A stretch of 64,000 nucleotides of DNA, taken from positions 1 to 64,000 of the forward strand of contig WHTT01000006.1 of NCBI GenBank assembly GCA_009377605.1. Direction: 5' to 3'. Positions 25,502 to 34,806 of the stretch are shown here, piece after piece. Numbering within the stretch: the first letter of the stretch is position 1; the number at the start of each line of letters is the position of its first letter. The stretch comes from Luteitalea sp. (GTDB taxonomy: Bacteria; Acidobacteriota; Vicinamibacteria; Vicinamibacterales; Vicinamibacteraceae). The notes under the pieces are model-generated. The model did no database searches. It was not told where the DNA came from and worked only from the letters and a program-made list of their open reading frames with translations. The position numbers and the translations under genes are program-made.

Positions 25502-25553
25502 GCCCCGAACGTGCTCGCCTTGTCACCCTTTCGGTCGGCGGCTCCTTCGCGCG

Positions 25554-28500
25554 TCAAAATGTGACCCGCACACCGAGCTGCACCTGCCGCGGCGGTGCAG
25601 CGCTCGTCACCGTCCCAAAGGCCATTTGCGACGCGTTGGTGTTCACCTCGTTGAGGTTCACACGGTTGAAGAGATTGAAGAAGTCGACCTGGAAGAGCAC
25701 GTTCGCTGCTCCGCCGACGCCGACGCGCTTTCGCAGGGAGAGATCCCAGACGTGCAGGGCAGGTCTCTGTACCGTGCCGACGCCCGCCGTACCACGCCGC
25801 TCGTCGGGCGCCGGTGCGAACGCGTCCGTATTGAACCACCGGTCGGCTGAGCGCTCGCTCGAAGGAAGGTCGATCTCACCACCGAGATAATCGGCGCGGC
25901 GCCCGCCGGTCGACGTGTCCCCGGAGACCGTCGAGAAGCCCCCGGATTGGAGGCGAACGATACCACTCACTTCCCAGCCACCGAGCAGGCCCGCGACGAG
26001 GCCCGGGTGATCGCGCCACCAGGGCAATCGCATCGTGAACGTGCTGACAAAAATATGCGGGCGATGGAAGCCCGCGGGGCCGTAATTGTACTTTCGATCG
26101 TCGAGCTGTTCGGGATTCGCCGTCGGACCAGTGGCATCGGTTAGCGCCTTCGACCAGGTGTAACTGCCGGTGAAGGTCAACAGTCCCAAGCGGCGGGCGA
26201 CATAGAGCTGCAGGGCGTCGTAATTCGAGATTGCATCGGCCTGGTAGTAGAGAATGTTCGAGTAGCCTTTGAACGGCCGAAGCGAATTGTCCGATGCCCG
26301 TTCGCCCGGCGGCAGGGCGGCGTTGGCCGCGAGCATCTCGAATGGCACGCGGTTGATGTTGGGCCGGCGAAGGAGGCTGCGTCCCCGAGTGCCCACATAG
26401 GCGACTTCTGCGAGCATGCCGCCTGGAAGCTCCCGCTGCATGCCGAGGCTGAAGCTTGTCGTGCGGGGCGGTTTCATCCCGGGGTCGATTCCCTGGACCT
26501 CGCCGAGCACGCCCGCGGCCGGCGCGCGGCCGCCCGCTGGATCGACGAGGTTGCCGTTCTCGAACTCCACGACGTCGACAAATGGAGGATTCGCGGAGGC
26601 GCGCTGCGTGATGTCGCCGCGGGGACTGTCGTAGAACAGGCCGATACCCCCACGGATGGCGGTTCTGCTGTCTCGAAATGGCGTGATCGCGAAGCTGAAG
26701 CGCGGCGCGAACCGATGCGCCGGCTCCCAGAGCGTCCGCTCGGCGCCTGCGGGGATGACGTCGAGCGCCGGGTCGCTGCTGTCGCGCGATCCGTCGCCAG
26801 CGCGAATCATCCCGTCGAAGGGATCGCCGGAACCGGGCACAACCGTGCCGTCTGGATTGACGACCACAGCCCTTGCCGGGTCGTAGAGCAACGGGTCGAA
26901 GGTCGAGAGGCGGTCGTCGCCGGAGAAGATCGGCCGGATGAATTGGTAGCGGACGCCGAGCTCGAGGCTCACGCGATTCGAGACCCTCCAGCTGTCGGTG
27001 ACGAACGCTTCGTAGTTCTCCGAGCGGAAGGGGGTGACCGGCGTGCCGCTCATCTCCCTGTACCTGCGAAAGTTGCCGAGGAGCGCGTCGGCAAACGCAT
27101 CGCCGGTGCGCATCGGATTGCCAGCCGAGTTGAAGGTCACATTGCCGAGCGTGAAGTCAGTGACGCGTCCGTTCTGGTCGTTCTTGGTTCGGATGTAGAC
27201 AATACCCGACTTCATCGTATGCCGCCCGAGCAGCATCGTCAGGGTGTTGGTGACGGCGAAGTCAGCCGCTTCGGCGGCGTTGGCTTGCGCCGGCCCCTTG
27301 AATCCAGCGTAGTCAGTGATGGTGACATCAGGCAGTCCCCCAGGAAAGCGGCCACCATCGAACAGGTGTGGAAAGTCGAGGCCAAACGCTGACCGTTCCC
27401 AGTTGTCTCCGATCGGCGCAACATCTTGTTCCCACCACGTCATGTTTGCCTTGGCCTCGTTGACGAGCCTTGGCGAGACCACCCAGTTGTGTGTGACGAG
27501 CAGGCTGTACGGCGACCGCACTTGTTCCGTCGGAACAGTGGGCAGGTTCGAGTTGATGTTGAGCCCGAAGGGACTCGTCCTCGTGGGAGCGTCGTGCAGA
27601 TACCGTCCGTACAACGTGTGGCGATCGTTGAGCCGGTAGTCGAGGCGCAGAATGTCCTGACGATAGTCGTACGGGCTGGACAACTGATAGACCGCGTTGT
27701 TTGCGGTCGGCTCATCGACGTAGCCCGCCGCGAGCGTCTCCATGGCGTCGTAGACCGCCGCCATGGCCTCGCCTTGTGGTGTGATGAGCGACGAGATGTC
27801 GCGATTCGGGACCGGCGTCGTGGTGCCTGGGAAGAAGAGGTCGCCCGTCGTACCGCTGAAGTCGCCGCGTCGCTGGGCGCGGGTCGGGAGCGTTCGCCGC
27901 ACCGGACTCTCGGTGCGTCGAATGGTGCGCCACTCCTGACCACCGAAGAAGAAGACCTTGTTCCGGCGGATGGGGCCACCGAGGCTCCAGCCGTAATTGT
28001 TGAAACGCAGCTCGCCCTCTTCGACGGCAAAGAAGTCGGTTGCGTCCATGGCGTTGTCACGGAAGAACTCGAACGCACTGCCGTGGAGCTCGTTGCTGCC
28101 GCTGCGCGTGACCACGTTGATTGCCGAGCCAGCCTGGCGCCCGTACTCCGCCGAGAAGTTGGACGTCTGAATACTGACCTCCTCGATGAAGTCGAGGCCG
28201 ACGTTGTGGCTCTGCGCGGTGTTGTTCGATTTGTTCAGATTGAATCCGCCATCGACCATCACGTTGTTGGAGTCGCCCCGGTTCCCGTTGACCGGCTGGT
28301 TCGACGAGTTGGCGATGGTCTGGTTGATGGCGTCGAAGTTGGTGAGCGGCACGCCCGGGATCGTCGTGGTGAGCTGGATGTAGTTGCGGGCGTTGAGCGC
28401 AAGGTTCTGCACCTGCTCGCGGTCGACGACGCGCGCCACCTCGCCCGACGTCGTGTTCACGCTCTCGCCCACGCGCGCGGCGACCTGCACGGTCTCTGAC

Positions 28501-28880
28501 ACCGCGCCAGGCTCGAGCACGACGCTCACGGTCACTCGGCCGTCGGCGACGAGCCGGTTCCCCGTCCTGACACCCTGCTTGAACCCCGTCAGCTCAGCAT
28601 TGACCGTATAGGTGCCGACCGGGAGGTTGGTCACGACGTAGAAGCCTCCTCCGTCGCTGACCGTCTCGCGAGCCGCCCCGGTGCCCTCGTTGATCACGAG
28701 GACGGTCACGCCCGGCACGACGGCACCCGAGTTGTCTTCGACGACGCCGGAGATTTGACCGACCAGCGTCTGCGCGTGGAGCGGCGCGCTGGCGAGCGCG
28801 GTCAAGACGATGGCGGCACACAGCGCCGGGCAGGCGCGCGCACGTCCGACGAACGCGGGCGGGAGATCGGTGGTGCCCAT
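25554..28880 (-). CDS. TonB-dependent receptor with carboxypeptidase-like regulatory domain
   Basis: 1108 residues from the ATG at 28880, chosen because GGAGGG lies six bases upstream and a signal peptide follows (LCAAIVLTALASAPLHAQ). The open frame runs further upstream but crosses the promoter and operator. The regulatory beta-sandwich (GVVEDNSGAVVPGVTV to FYVVTNLPVGTYTVNAEL) is followed by a plug with NVMVDGGFNLNKSNN and NFSAEYGRQAGSAINVVT. The barrel contains VDFFNLFNRVNLNEVN and ends LGVRVTF. Long NxxNxNx stretches in the plug are typical of the acidobacterial type. It is divergent from the sulfatase at 29084, and both genes carry the same tandem operator, so uptake of a sulfated glycan fragment is the likely job. 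Confidence 0.93.
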   Translation of the reverse strand: MGTTDLPPAFVGRARACPALCAAIVLTALASAPLHAQTLVGQISGVVEDNSGAVVPGVTVLVINEGTGAARETVSDGGGFYVVTNLPVGTYTVNAELTGFKQGVRTGNRLVADGRVTVSVVLEPGAVSETVQVAARVGESVNTTSGEVARVVDREQVQNLALNARNYIQLTTTIPGVPLTNFDAINQTIANSSNQPVNGNRGDSNNVMVDGGFNLNKSNNTAQSHNVGLDFIEEVSIQTSNFSAEYGRQAGSAINVVTRSGSNELHGSAFEFFRDNAMDATDFFAVEEGELRFNNYGWSLGGPIRRNKVFFFGGQEWRTIRRTESPVRRTLPTRAQRRGDFSGTTGDLFFPGTTTPVPNRDISSLITPQGEAMAAVYDAMETLAAGYVDEPTANNAVYQLSSPYDYRQDILRLDYRLNDRHTLYGRYLHDAPTRTSPFGLNINSNLPTVPTEQVRSPYSLLVTHNWVVSPRLVNEAKANMTWWEQDVAPIGDNWERSAFGLDFPHLFDGGRFPGGLPDVTITDYAGFKGPAQANAAEAADFAVTNTLTMLLGRHTMKSGIVYIRTKNDQNGRVTDFTLGNVTFNSAGNPMRTGDAFADALLGNFRRYREMSGTPVTPFRSENYEAFVTDSWRVSNRVSLELGVRYQFIRPIFSGDDRLSTFDPLLYDPARAVVVNPDGTVVPGSGDPFDGMIRAGDGSRDSSDPALDVIPAGAERTLWEPAHRFAPRFSFAITPFRDSRTAIRGGIGLFYDSPRGDITQRASANPPFVDVVEFENGNLVDPAGGRAPAAGVLGEVQGIDPGMKPPRTTSFSLGMQRELPGGMLAEVAYVGTRGRSLLRRPNINRVPFEMLAANAALPPGERASDNSLRPFKGYSNILYYQADAISNYDALQLYVARRLGLLTFTGSYTWSKALTDATGPTANPEQLDDRKYNYGPAGFHRPHIFVSTFTMRLPWWRDHPGLVAGLLGGWEVSGIVRLQSGGFSTVSGDTSTGGRRADYLGGEIDLPSSERSADRWFNTDAFAPAPDERRGTAGVGTVQRPALHVWDLSLRKRVGVGGAANVLFQVDFFNLFNRVNLNEVNTNASQMAFGTVTSAAPPRQVQLGVRVTF

Positions 28881-28903
28881 GAGTCGCCCTCCATGCCGAG
28901 AAC

Positions 28904-28933
28904 TCGACAGCGACGTCATGACATCGATGTCAT
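28904..28933 (-). promoter_or_regulatory. Tandem operator, copy 2 (upstream of TonB receptor 28880)
   Basis: Reading toward the receptor: ATGACATCGATGTCAT (28933-28918), a perfect 16-base palindrome, overlapping by two bases ATGACGTCGCTGTCGA (28919-28904). The order and spacing are the same as in copy 1. Confidence 0.78.
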
Positions 28934-28948
28934 GTGCGGCGTGCCGTG

Positions 28949-28978
28949 ACAGTAGTCCGGCCGCGGCCCCAGTGTCAA
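28949..28978 (-). promoter_or_regulatory. Predicted promoter of TonB receptor 28880
   Basis: On the minus strand, TTGACA (28978-28973), an 18-base spacer and TACTGT (28954-28949). The operator begins ~15 bases downstream of the -10 box. Confidence 0.55.
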
Positions 28979-29040
28979 GGCCCGCGACAGGCCCGCGATA
29001 GGCCCGGTTCTTTGTTCGCCCACCCGTTGGACAGGCGGGG

Positions 29041-29070
29041 ATGACATCGATATCATGACGGCACCGTCCG
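29041..29070 (+). promoter_or_regulatory. Tandem operator, copy 3 (upstream of sulfatase 29084)
   Basis: ATGACATCGATATCAT (29041-29056), overlapped by two bases with ATGACGGCACCGTCCG (29055-29070), whose core GACGG/CCGTC is again dyadic. It ends just before the ribosome-binding site AGGAGG of the sulfatase gene. No clear -35/-10 pair is visible for this direction. Confidence 0.72.
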
Positions 29071-29083
29071 AAGGAGGAACTGG

Positions 29084-30496
29084 ATGAGAGCTGTGTGTCT
29101 CGCACTGATCGCGCTCGCCACCATGGCTTCGGCAACCACGCAGCTGCCGGAGCGGGAAAAGCTGAACGTCCTCTTCATCGTGGCTGACGATCTCAATACC
29201 GACATGGGGAGCTACGGCGCGCCGGTCGAGACACCCCACCTCGATCGCCTCGCCCAGCGCGGCGTGCGCTTCGAGCGCGCCTATTGCCAGTTTCCGTTGT
29301 GCAGCCCGAGCCGTGCGTCCTTCTTAACGGGACGGCGACCCGACCAAACGGGCGTGCTCACCAACCCGCGCAAGAACCAGTTGTCACCTCACTTCCGGGA
29401 GCGGATCCCGGACACGGTCACCCTGCCGCAGCTCTTCAAGGAACACGGATGGTTCTCGGCACGCGTCGGCAAGCTCTATCACTACGGTGTGCCGCTTCAC
29501 ATCGGAACGGCCAGCCTCGACGACTACATGTCCTGGGACTTCACGGTCAACCCCCGCGGCCGCGATCGCGACAGACTCGATCAGGTGTTCAGTCTCGTTC
29601 CTGGCCAGTTCGGCGGCACGCTGAGCTGGCTGGCCGACGATGGAGAAGATGCAGAGCAAACAGACGGCATCGGTGCGCTCGAGGCGGTGCGCCTGTTGGA
29701 GCGCTTCAAGAACGACGAGCGCCCCTTCTTTCTCGCCGTCGGCTTCTACAGGCCGCACACGCCATACGTCGCGCCAAAGAAATACTTCGATGGCTACCCG
29801 CGCGACGGCATCGAGCTTCCGGCGCTGAGCGCTGACGACGAGGCCCGACGTCCGGAGGCAGGCTACGCCAGCGCGAAGAAAGAACAGGACAGCATGACGG
29901 ACGCGCAGCGACGTGAGGCCATTCAGGCCTATCACGCGTCGACCACGTTCATGGATGCTCAAGCCGGCCACGTCCTCGACGCGCTGGAGCGCCTCGACTT
30001 GCGTGAGCGAACCGTTGTGGTCTTCACGAGCGATCACGGCTATCACCTGGCCGACCACGGCCTGTGGCAGAAGATGAGCCTCTTCGAGCGCAGCGCCCGC
30101 GTCCCGCTCGTCATCGCAGCGCCGGGAGCCAAAGCGAACGGACAGGTGGCGCGCGGGGTCGTTGAGCTCGTGGACCTCTATCCGACGCTCGCCGCGCTGA
30201 GCCAGCTCGAGGCTCCGGACTATCTCGACGGCGTCAGCTTGCAGCCCATGCTCGACGATGCAACCAAGAGCGTGCGGGAGGCGGCCTTCACGCAGGTGCG
30301 CGATGGCTACTCGGTACGGAACGACCGCTGGCGATACATCGAATGGGCGGAAGGCGCAAAGGGGGCGCAGCTCTACGACATGGAGCGCGATGCCGACGAA
30401 ACCAACAATCTCGTGGAGGACCCCGAGCACACCGACACGGTTGCCGAGCTCAAGGCGCTCTTGGAGACATATCGCCAGAAGGGAGCGGATCGGTGA
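29084..30496 (+). CDS. Family S1 sulfatase, iduronate-2-sulfatase-like
   Basis: 470 residues with AGGAGG six bases before the ATG and a short signal peptide (LALIALATMASA). The fold begins LNVLFIVADDLNTDMGSYG (metal ligands Asp35, Asp36). The formylglycine motif C73-S-P-S-R is intact, followed by ASFLTGRRPDQTGV. Further motifs are VGKLYH, VGFYRPHTPYVAPKKY and VVFTSDHGYHLADHG, which match the iduronate-2-sulfatase-like S1 subgroup. It removes sulfate esters, probably from imported or periplasmic oligosaccharides. It shares an operator with the divergent TonB receptor and with the other receptor/sulfatase operon. Its stop codon is part of the tandem repeat that follows. Confidence 0.9.
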   Translation: MRAVCLALIALATMASATTQLPEREKLNVLFIVADDLNTDMGSYGAPVETPHLDRLAQRGVRFERAYCQFPLCSPSRASFLTGRRPDQTGVLTNPRKNQLSPHFRERIPDTVTLPQLFKEHGWFSARVGKLYHYGVPLHIGTASLDDYMSWDFTVNPRGRDRDRLDQVFSLVPGQFGGTLSWLADDGEDAEQTDGIGALEAVRLLERFKNDERPFFLAVGFYRPHTPYVAPKKYFDGYPRDGIELPALSADDEARRPEAGYASAKKEQDSMTDAQRREAIQAYHASTTFMDAQAGHVLDALERLDLRERTVVVFTSDHGYHLADHGLWQKMSLFERSARVPLVIAAPGAKANGQVARGVVELVDLYPTLAALSQLEAPDYLDGVSLQPMLDDATKSVREAAFTQVRDGYSVRNDRWRYIEWAEGAKGAQLYDMERDADETNNLVEDPEHTDTVAELKALLETYRQKGADR

Positions 30497-30729
30497 CAAG
30501 GTGACAGGGTGACAGGGTGACAACGTGACAGGTGACAAGGTGACAAGGTGACAAGGTGACAAGGTGACAAGGTGAGCGGGTGATTCGACAATTCGGGTTG
30601 GAAATCGTGCGACGTTTCCGATGGCTCGATGTACGCCTCGAGCAATCGAACACCCGCTCACCCTGTCACCCCTTCACCCTGTCACCCCCTCACCCTGTCA
30701 CCCCCTCACCCTGTCACCCCCTTCACCCT
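30492..30729. repeat. Two facing arrays of an 8-base tandem repeat between convergent genes
   Basis: From 30492 to about 30577 the unit GGTGACAA (with GGTGACAG variants) is repeated about ten times. From about 30650 to 30729 the inverse, CACCCTGTCACCCC-type, is repeated about five times. Reversed, both arrays end in GTGAGCGGGTG facing a ~70-base centre, so the region is a long imperfect inverted repeat. The stop codon of the sulfatase (30494-30496) and that of RecQ (30728-30730) both lie at the array edges. It may serve as a two-way terminator. Confidence 0.8.
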
Positions 30730-32410
30730 ATCGCCGGCGCACGAGCGCCGCGAAGGCGCCGCGGAGCGGAGAGCGACGTCGCCGTGATCGCGTGCGGCGC
30801 GCCACGGGAACCGCCATCATGACCTCCTCGACGCGTCCCGCCATCACCTCGCGTCCGAGCGGTGTCAGGCTGAGAGTCTGGTACTTGTCGGCCGACGTGC
30901 GAACCAGGCCGGCGGCGCATATGGCCTCGATCCACTGTTCCACCGTCTGCGGGAGCTCGTCCCGCAGCAGACCGGTGGTGGACAAGCGCGTCAACGGCTC
31001 GGGCAGACCGTCTACCTCACCGACGAGCATGGCCGCGACCTTTCGCCGCCCATACCGCTCACCCGCCCGCGCGATGCCCGACAAGATCTTCCTCACACGC
31101 AACCGAGCCGCCTCGTCCAGCGGGCGGCGGCGATCGCAGTTGCCGCATGCGCCGCACGGCTCGCGCGCGGCGGGATCGCCGAAGTAGCGCAGGATCGTCG
31201 CTCTCAGACAGCCCGCGGCATGGGCGTACGCCACCATGCGGCGCAGCTTCTTGTGATCCAGCTCCTTCCGGCGCGCGACTTCGGCCGCGTCCAACGGAGC
31301 CACCGTGCGACCGGGCAGCTCTTCTCGCGCGTGGTCGATCAGGTACTGCCGCGTCTTCACGTCGCGGTAGTCCCAGAGCAGCGTCGCGTCCGCTGGCCGG
31401 CCGTCACGACCAGCACGACCGATCTCCTGGTAGTAGGCCTCGATCGAGCCTGGAATCGCAAAGTGAATCACGGCCTCGACGTCCGGCCGATCGATGCCCA
31501 TGCCGAACGCGTTGGTCGCGCAGACCACAGGCAAGGCGCCCGAAGCAAAGGCGTCTTGGACGCGGCTTCGCTCGCTATCGCGGAGTCCGCCGTGATAGGC
31601 ATCCGCCGCGATGCCAGCCTCACGCAACGACTCCGCGGATTCTTCTGCACTTGCTCGGGTCGCCGTGTACACGAGTGACCGCCGACCGGCGACCAGCTGA
31701 TGCAGCAGCCGCTCTTTCTCCTGCCTGCCCGACACTGGACGTATCTGCAGGTGAATGTTGGGACGGTCGAATCCCGAGACGAGCAGGTGCGGATTCGACA
31801 AGCCGAGAAGATCGACGATGTCATCGCGTACCTCGGGCGTCGCCGTGGCGGTAAACGCGGCGAGCGGCGGCCGACCGGCTTGGCCGTCACTCCGGCGACA
31901 CGCGCCTGCCGCCGCGCGAAGCCGGCGATAGTCCGGCCTGAAGTCATGTCCCCATTCGGACACGCAGTGCGCCTCATCGACGACGAATCTCGCCACGGGC
32001 AAGTCACACAGTAGGCGGGCGAAGTGATCCGACGCGAACCGTTCGGGCGCCACATACAGAAGGCTGAGATCTCCTTGACGCGCCGCGGTCAGCGCTCGAC
32101 GTCGCGCATCGCTCGGCAGCATCGAGTGCAGGGCGGCCGCACGAATACCGCGGCGATTCAGCTCGTCGACCTGGTCCTTCATCAGCGAAATCAACGGGGA
32201 GACCACCAGCGTGATGCCTGGAAGCAGGACCGCCGGTAACTGGAAGCCGAGAGACTTGCCGGATCCGGTCGGCATGACCGCGAGCACGTCATGGCCGTCG
32301 AGCACGGAGCGGACGAGATCCTCCTGACCGGCGCGGAACGACCCGTGGCCAAAATGACGCTGGAGAGTGGAGAGGAGATCGACCATCGCCGGCAGTGCCG
32401 CGGTAGTCAT
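30728..32410 (-). CDS. recQ: RecQ-family ATP-dependent DNA helicase
   Basis: 560 residues. The start is taken at 32410; an internal ATG at 32386 is also possible, and neither has a clear ribosome-binding site. Helicase motifs are intact: RAGQEDLV (motif 0), MPTGSGKSLGFQLPA (Walker A), SPLISLMKDQ, DEAHC, FTATATPEV, TNAFGMGIDRPDV and QEIGRAGRDG. The RecQ zinc-binding part follows with CGACGNCDRR. No HRDC domain is visible, and the C-terminal ~25 residues are Arg-rich. It unwinds DNA 3' to 5' in recombination and repair. It stands alone on the minus strand, with its stop at the edge of the tandem repeat. Confidence 0.93.
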   Translation of the reverse strand: MTTAALPAMVDLLSTLQRHFGHGSFRAGQEDLVRSVLDGHDVLAVMPTGSGKSLGFQLPAVLLPGITLVVSPLISLMKDQVDELNRRGIRAAALHSMLPSDARRRALTAARQGDLSLLYVAPERFASDHFARLLCDLPVARFVVDEAHCVSEWGHDFRPDYRRLRAAAGACRRSDGQAGRPPLAAFTATATPEVRDDIVDLLGLSNPHLLVSGFDRPNIHLQIRPVSGRQEKERLLHQLVAGRRSLVYTATRASAEESAESLREAGIAADAYHGGLRDSERSRVQDAFASGALPVVCATNAFGMGIDRPDVEAVIHFAIPGSIEAYYQEIGRAGRDGRPADATLLWDYRDVKTRQYLIDHAREELPGRTVAPLDAAEVARRKELDHKKLRRMVAYAHAAGCLRATILRYFGDPAAREPCGACGNCDRRRPLDEAARLRVRKILSGIARAGERYGRRKVAAMLVGEVDGLPEPLTRLSTTGLLRDELPQTVEQWIEAICAAGLVRTSADKYQTLSLTPLGREVMAGRVEEVMMAVPVARRTRSRRRRSPLRGAFAALVRRR

Positions 32411-32456
32411 CGATACGATCTACGTTGGCCCCGGCGATCCTACCATCGTCGAGCAG

Positions 32457-34160
32457 CTAGAGCTCCCCGCGCTTCAGCTCATTGACCGCGTGGTCGACGG
32501 CGCGTGCCGTCAGCGCCATGTACGTGATGCTGGGATTGACACAGGACGAGCTGGTCATGCAGGCGCCGTCGGTGACAAACACATTCGGGGCCTCCCAGAC
32601 CTGGTTGTCGCCGTTCAGCACGCTCGTCGTCGGGTCTCGGCCCATGCGCGCCGTTCCCATCTCATGGATGGCTCCGCCCGGCATGGCGGTCATGTCTTCC
32701 CGCTCGAGCCCGTCCTGAATCTGGACATTGTGACACCCGATGGCCTCGAGCATCTCGGCCGCTTGCGCCTTGATGTCCTTGCGCATGGCCAGCTCGTTCT
32801 CACCCCAGGAGGCGTGGATGCGCAGTACCGGGATTCCCCACGGATCGGTCTCCTTGGCGAGCTCCACGTAGTTGTCCGACCTCGGAAGGCACTCGCCAAA
32901 GCCACCGAGTCCCATGTGCCAGGGACCGGGATCGCGCAGCACGCGTTTGAGCGCCGCACCAATCTCGGGTCGGTCGGAGCCGCGGCCCCACCCCGCACGA
33001 CCCGCCCCGCCTTGGTAGCCGTAGCCACGCACGAAGCCGAGCCTGTCCGAATCGGGCGCCTTCAGGTTGCGAAAACGAGGGAGGTAGGTCCCGTTGGGTC
33101 GGTCGCCTTGATAGTAACGGTCCACCAGTCCTGGGATCTCCCCGCTCGCGCCCTGCCGCAGGTGATGGTCCATCAGATAGCGCCCCAGCGCTCCGCTGCC
33201 GCCGCCGAGGCCATTGGGATGACGCCGGCTCCGGCTGTTGAGCAGCACACGCGTCGTGGCCAGGGTGGATGCACACAAGAAGATCACGCGCGCGTAGAGC
33301 TCCTGCGTCTCACCGGTTTGCGTGTCGACGACCCGCACGCCCGTCACCCGATCGCGCTGGAGGTCATAGATGATCGAGTGCACGAGGCTGGAGGGCCGCA
33401 GCGTCAGCTTCCCCGTCTTGCGTGCGGCTGGTAGGGTCGATGCCTGGCTGGAGAAGTAGCTGCCGGTCGAGCAGCCACGCGCGCAGGGACCGCAGTAATG
33501 GCACGGCAAGCGGTCACCAATCGGTTGCGTGAGCACGGCGGTGCGCCCGATGGTGAGCCGGCGATCGGGATAACGCTTCTCGAGGCGCGTCTTCACCCAC
33601 TTCTCGCCGGCGTTCAACGCCATGGGCGGCTGAAACTCTCCGTCCGGGAGCTGCGACAGCCCCAGCTTCTCGCCGCTGATGCCCACGAACTTCTCGACGT
33701 ACGAGTACCACGGCGCGATGTCGGCGTAGCGGATCGGCCAGTCTACGCCGTGGCCGTCCTTCAGGTTCGCCTCGAAGTCCAGGTCGCTCCAGCGGTAGCA
33801 TTGGCGGCCCCAGATGAGCGATCGGCCACCGACCTGACTCCCTTGCACCCACAGGAACGGCTTTGCCTGTACGTAGGGGTTCTCGGCGTCCTTGAGAAAG
33901 TAGTGCGTGGTCGCCTCACGAAAGCTGGGCGTGTGCGCCTGTGTGGGGTGCTCTGGCGCCTGCGCTGGCGTGAGCTTCCGCTCGCGCAGTGGAAAGGCCC
34001 AGGGGGGGAGGTGTTCGGTCGGATAGTCGCCGTGCTGTTGGTCACGGCCGCGCTCGAGCACGAGGGTGCTCAGTCCCTTCTCGGTCAGCTCCTTCGCGGC
34101 CCAGCCGCCACTGATGCCCGAGCCAACAACAATGGCGTCGTAGTCGTGTTCGGTGCTCAT
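32457..34160 (-). CDS. GMC-family FAD-dependent oxidoreductase, large catalytic subunit
   Basis: 567 residues. The N-terminal FAD-binding fold is YDAIVVGSGISGGWAAKELTEKG. GQLCYRW-like sequence (LIWGRQCYRWSDLDFEANLKDG) and CHYCGPCARGCSTGSYFSS, a cysteine cluster seen in the gluconate/sorbitol dehydrogenase type, follow. The C-terminal domain has IHEMGTARMGRDP and CVNPSITYMALTARA, holding the catalytic His and Asn. Partnered with the overlapping upstream subunit-3 gene, it should form a membrane- or periplasm-associated dehydrogenase passing electrons to a cytochrome; no cytochrome c subunit gene is adjacent. The polyol or sugar acid oxidised is unknown. Confidence 0.88.
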   Translation of the reverse strand: MSTEHDYDAIVVGSGISGGWAAKELTEKGLSTLVLERGRDQQHGDYPTEHLPPWAFPLRERKLTPAQAPEHPTQAHTPSFREATTHYFLKDAENPYVQAKPFLWVQGSQVGGRSLIWGRQCYRWSDLDFEANLKDGHGVDWPIRYADIAPWYSYVEKFVGISGEKLGLSQLPDGEFQPPMALNAGEKWVKTRLEKRYPDRRLTIGRTAVLTQPIGDRLPCHYCGPCARGCSTGSYFSSQASTLPAARKTGKLTLRPSSLVHSIIYDLQRDRVTGVRVVDTQTGETQELYARVIFLCASTLATTRVLLNSRSRRHPNGLGGGSGALGRYLMDHHLRQGASGEIPGLVDRYYQGDRPNGTYLPRFRNLKAPDSDRLGFVRGYGYQGGAGRAGWGRGSDRPEIGAALKRVLRDPGPWHMGLGGFGECLPRSDNYVELAKETDPWGIPVLRIHASWGENELAMRKDIKAQAAEMLEAIGCHNVQIQDGLEREDMTAMPGGAIHEMGTARMGRDPTTSVLNGDNQVWEAPNVFVTDGACMTSSSCVNPSITYMALTARAVDHAVNELKRGEL

Positions 34161-34774
34161 GCCCAGGATCGCCCGCCCTCTCCATAGGGAATGTCAGCCT
34201 CCCAGGACCCGATGGGATTCGGGCGCAGCTCCTTGGTGGCGCCAACTTCGGACGTGTAGTACCCCACGATGACCAGCTCCTTGAAGGTGCGGAAGAACGA
34301 TCGCAGCGGCGCGTGCGATCCGCTGGTCGGTTGGAACGCCTCCCGATTCAGCGCCTGAACCAGCTCGAGCTGCTGCCCCCTCGGCAGTGTTGTGAAATCG
34401 CCTCCAAAGCGGCGGCGCGCCCGATCGTCGACGCCATCGAGCCCTGCCAGGAACTGATCGCGCTTCTCTGATGGGTAGTAATCGGTAAGCATGGCGTCGA
34501 CGAACTCGTCGACGCGTGCGGTACGCGCACCTGGACTGTCCGTCTCGGGCAGAATGTGCTCTCCCATGGCCAGCACCATCTCGCGCTGCTCAGGGGAAAG
34601 CGTTCGTCTCGCTCCGGCGATTGCCGAGGTCGAGGTGTCTGCTGGCGCCTGTGCGGCCTGACAACCAGCCAATACACCTTCGATGGTCGGCGCTGAAAGC
34701 GCACCGCCCAGCAGGCACGCGGCACGGCGCAGTGCCTCACGCCGATGAATCATGCGACGAGCGTCGAGCATCAC
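34157..34774 (-). CDS. Gluconate 2-dehydrogenase subunit 3-like protein
   Basis: 205 residues. The N-terminus has a twin-arginine-like signal (RREALRRAACLLGGALSAP), then the Gluconate_2-dh3 domain: LSPEQREMVLAMGEHILPETDSPGA and VDEFVDAMLTDYYP, ending in PNPIGSWEADIPY. Family members are small exported chaperone-like subunits that carry the GMC subunit through the Tat system. Its stop overlaps the GMC start (ATGA). A clear promoter lies upstream at 34807-34835. Confidence 0.87.
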   Translation of the reverse strand: MMLDARRMIHRREALRRAACLLGGALSAPTIEGVLAGCQAAQAPADTSTSAIAGARRTLSPEQREMVLAMGEHILPETDSPGARTARVDEFVDAMLTDYYPSEKRDQFLAGLDGVDDRARRRFGGDFTTLPRGQQLELVQALNREAFQPTSGSHAPLRSFFRTFKELVIVGYYTSEVGATKELRPNPIGSWEADIPYGEGGRSWA

Positions 34775-34806
34775 GGCTCACGACGGATTGTCGTGCGACA
34801 TATTGG

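Noticed and set aside
28881-29135. N-terminal extension of the TonB receptor to 29135
   Set aside because: The extension crosses its own promoter and operator and the divergent sulfatase leader; the ATG at 28880 has a good ribosome-binding site and signal peptide.
30492-30729. The short-period array as a possible CRISPR
   Set aside because: The unit is 8 bases with no unique spacers and no cas genes in the window; it is a simple tandem repeat.
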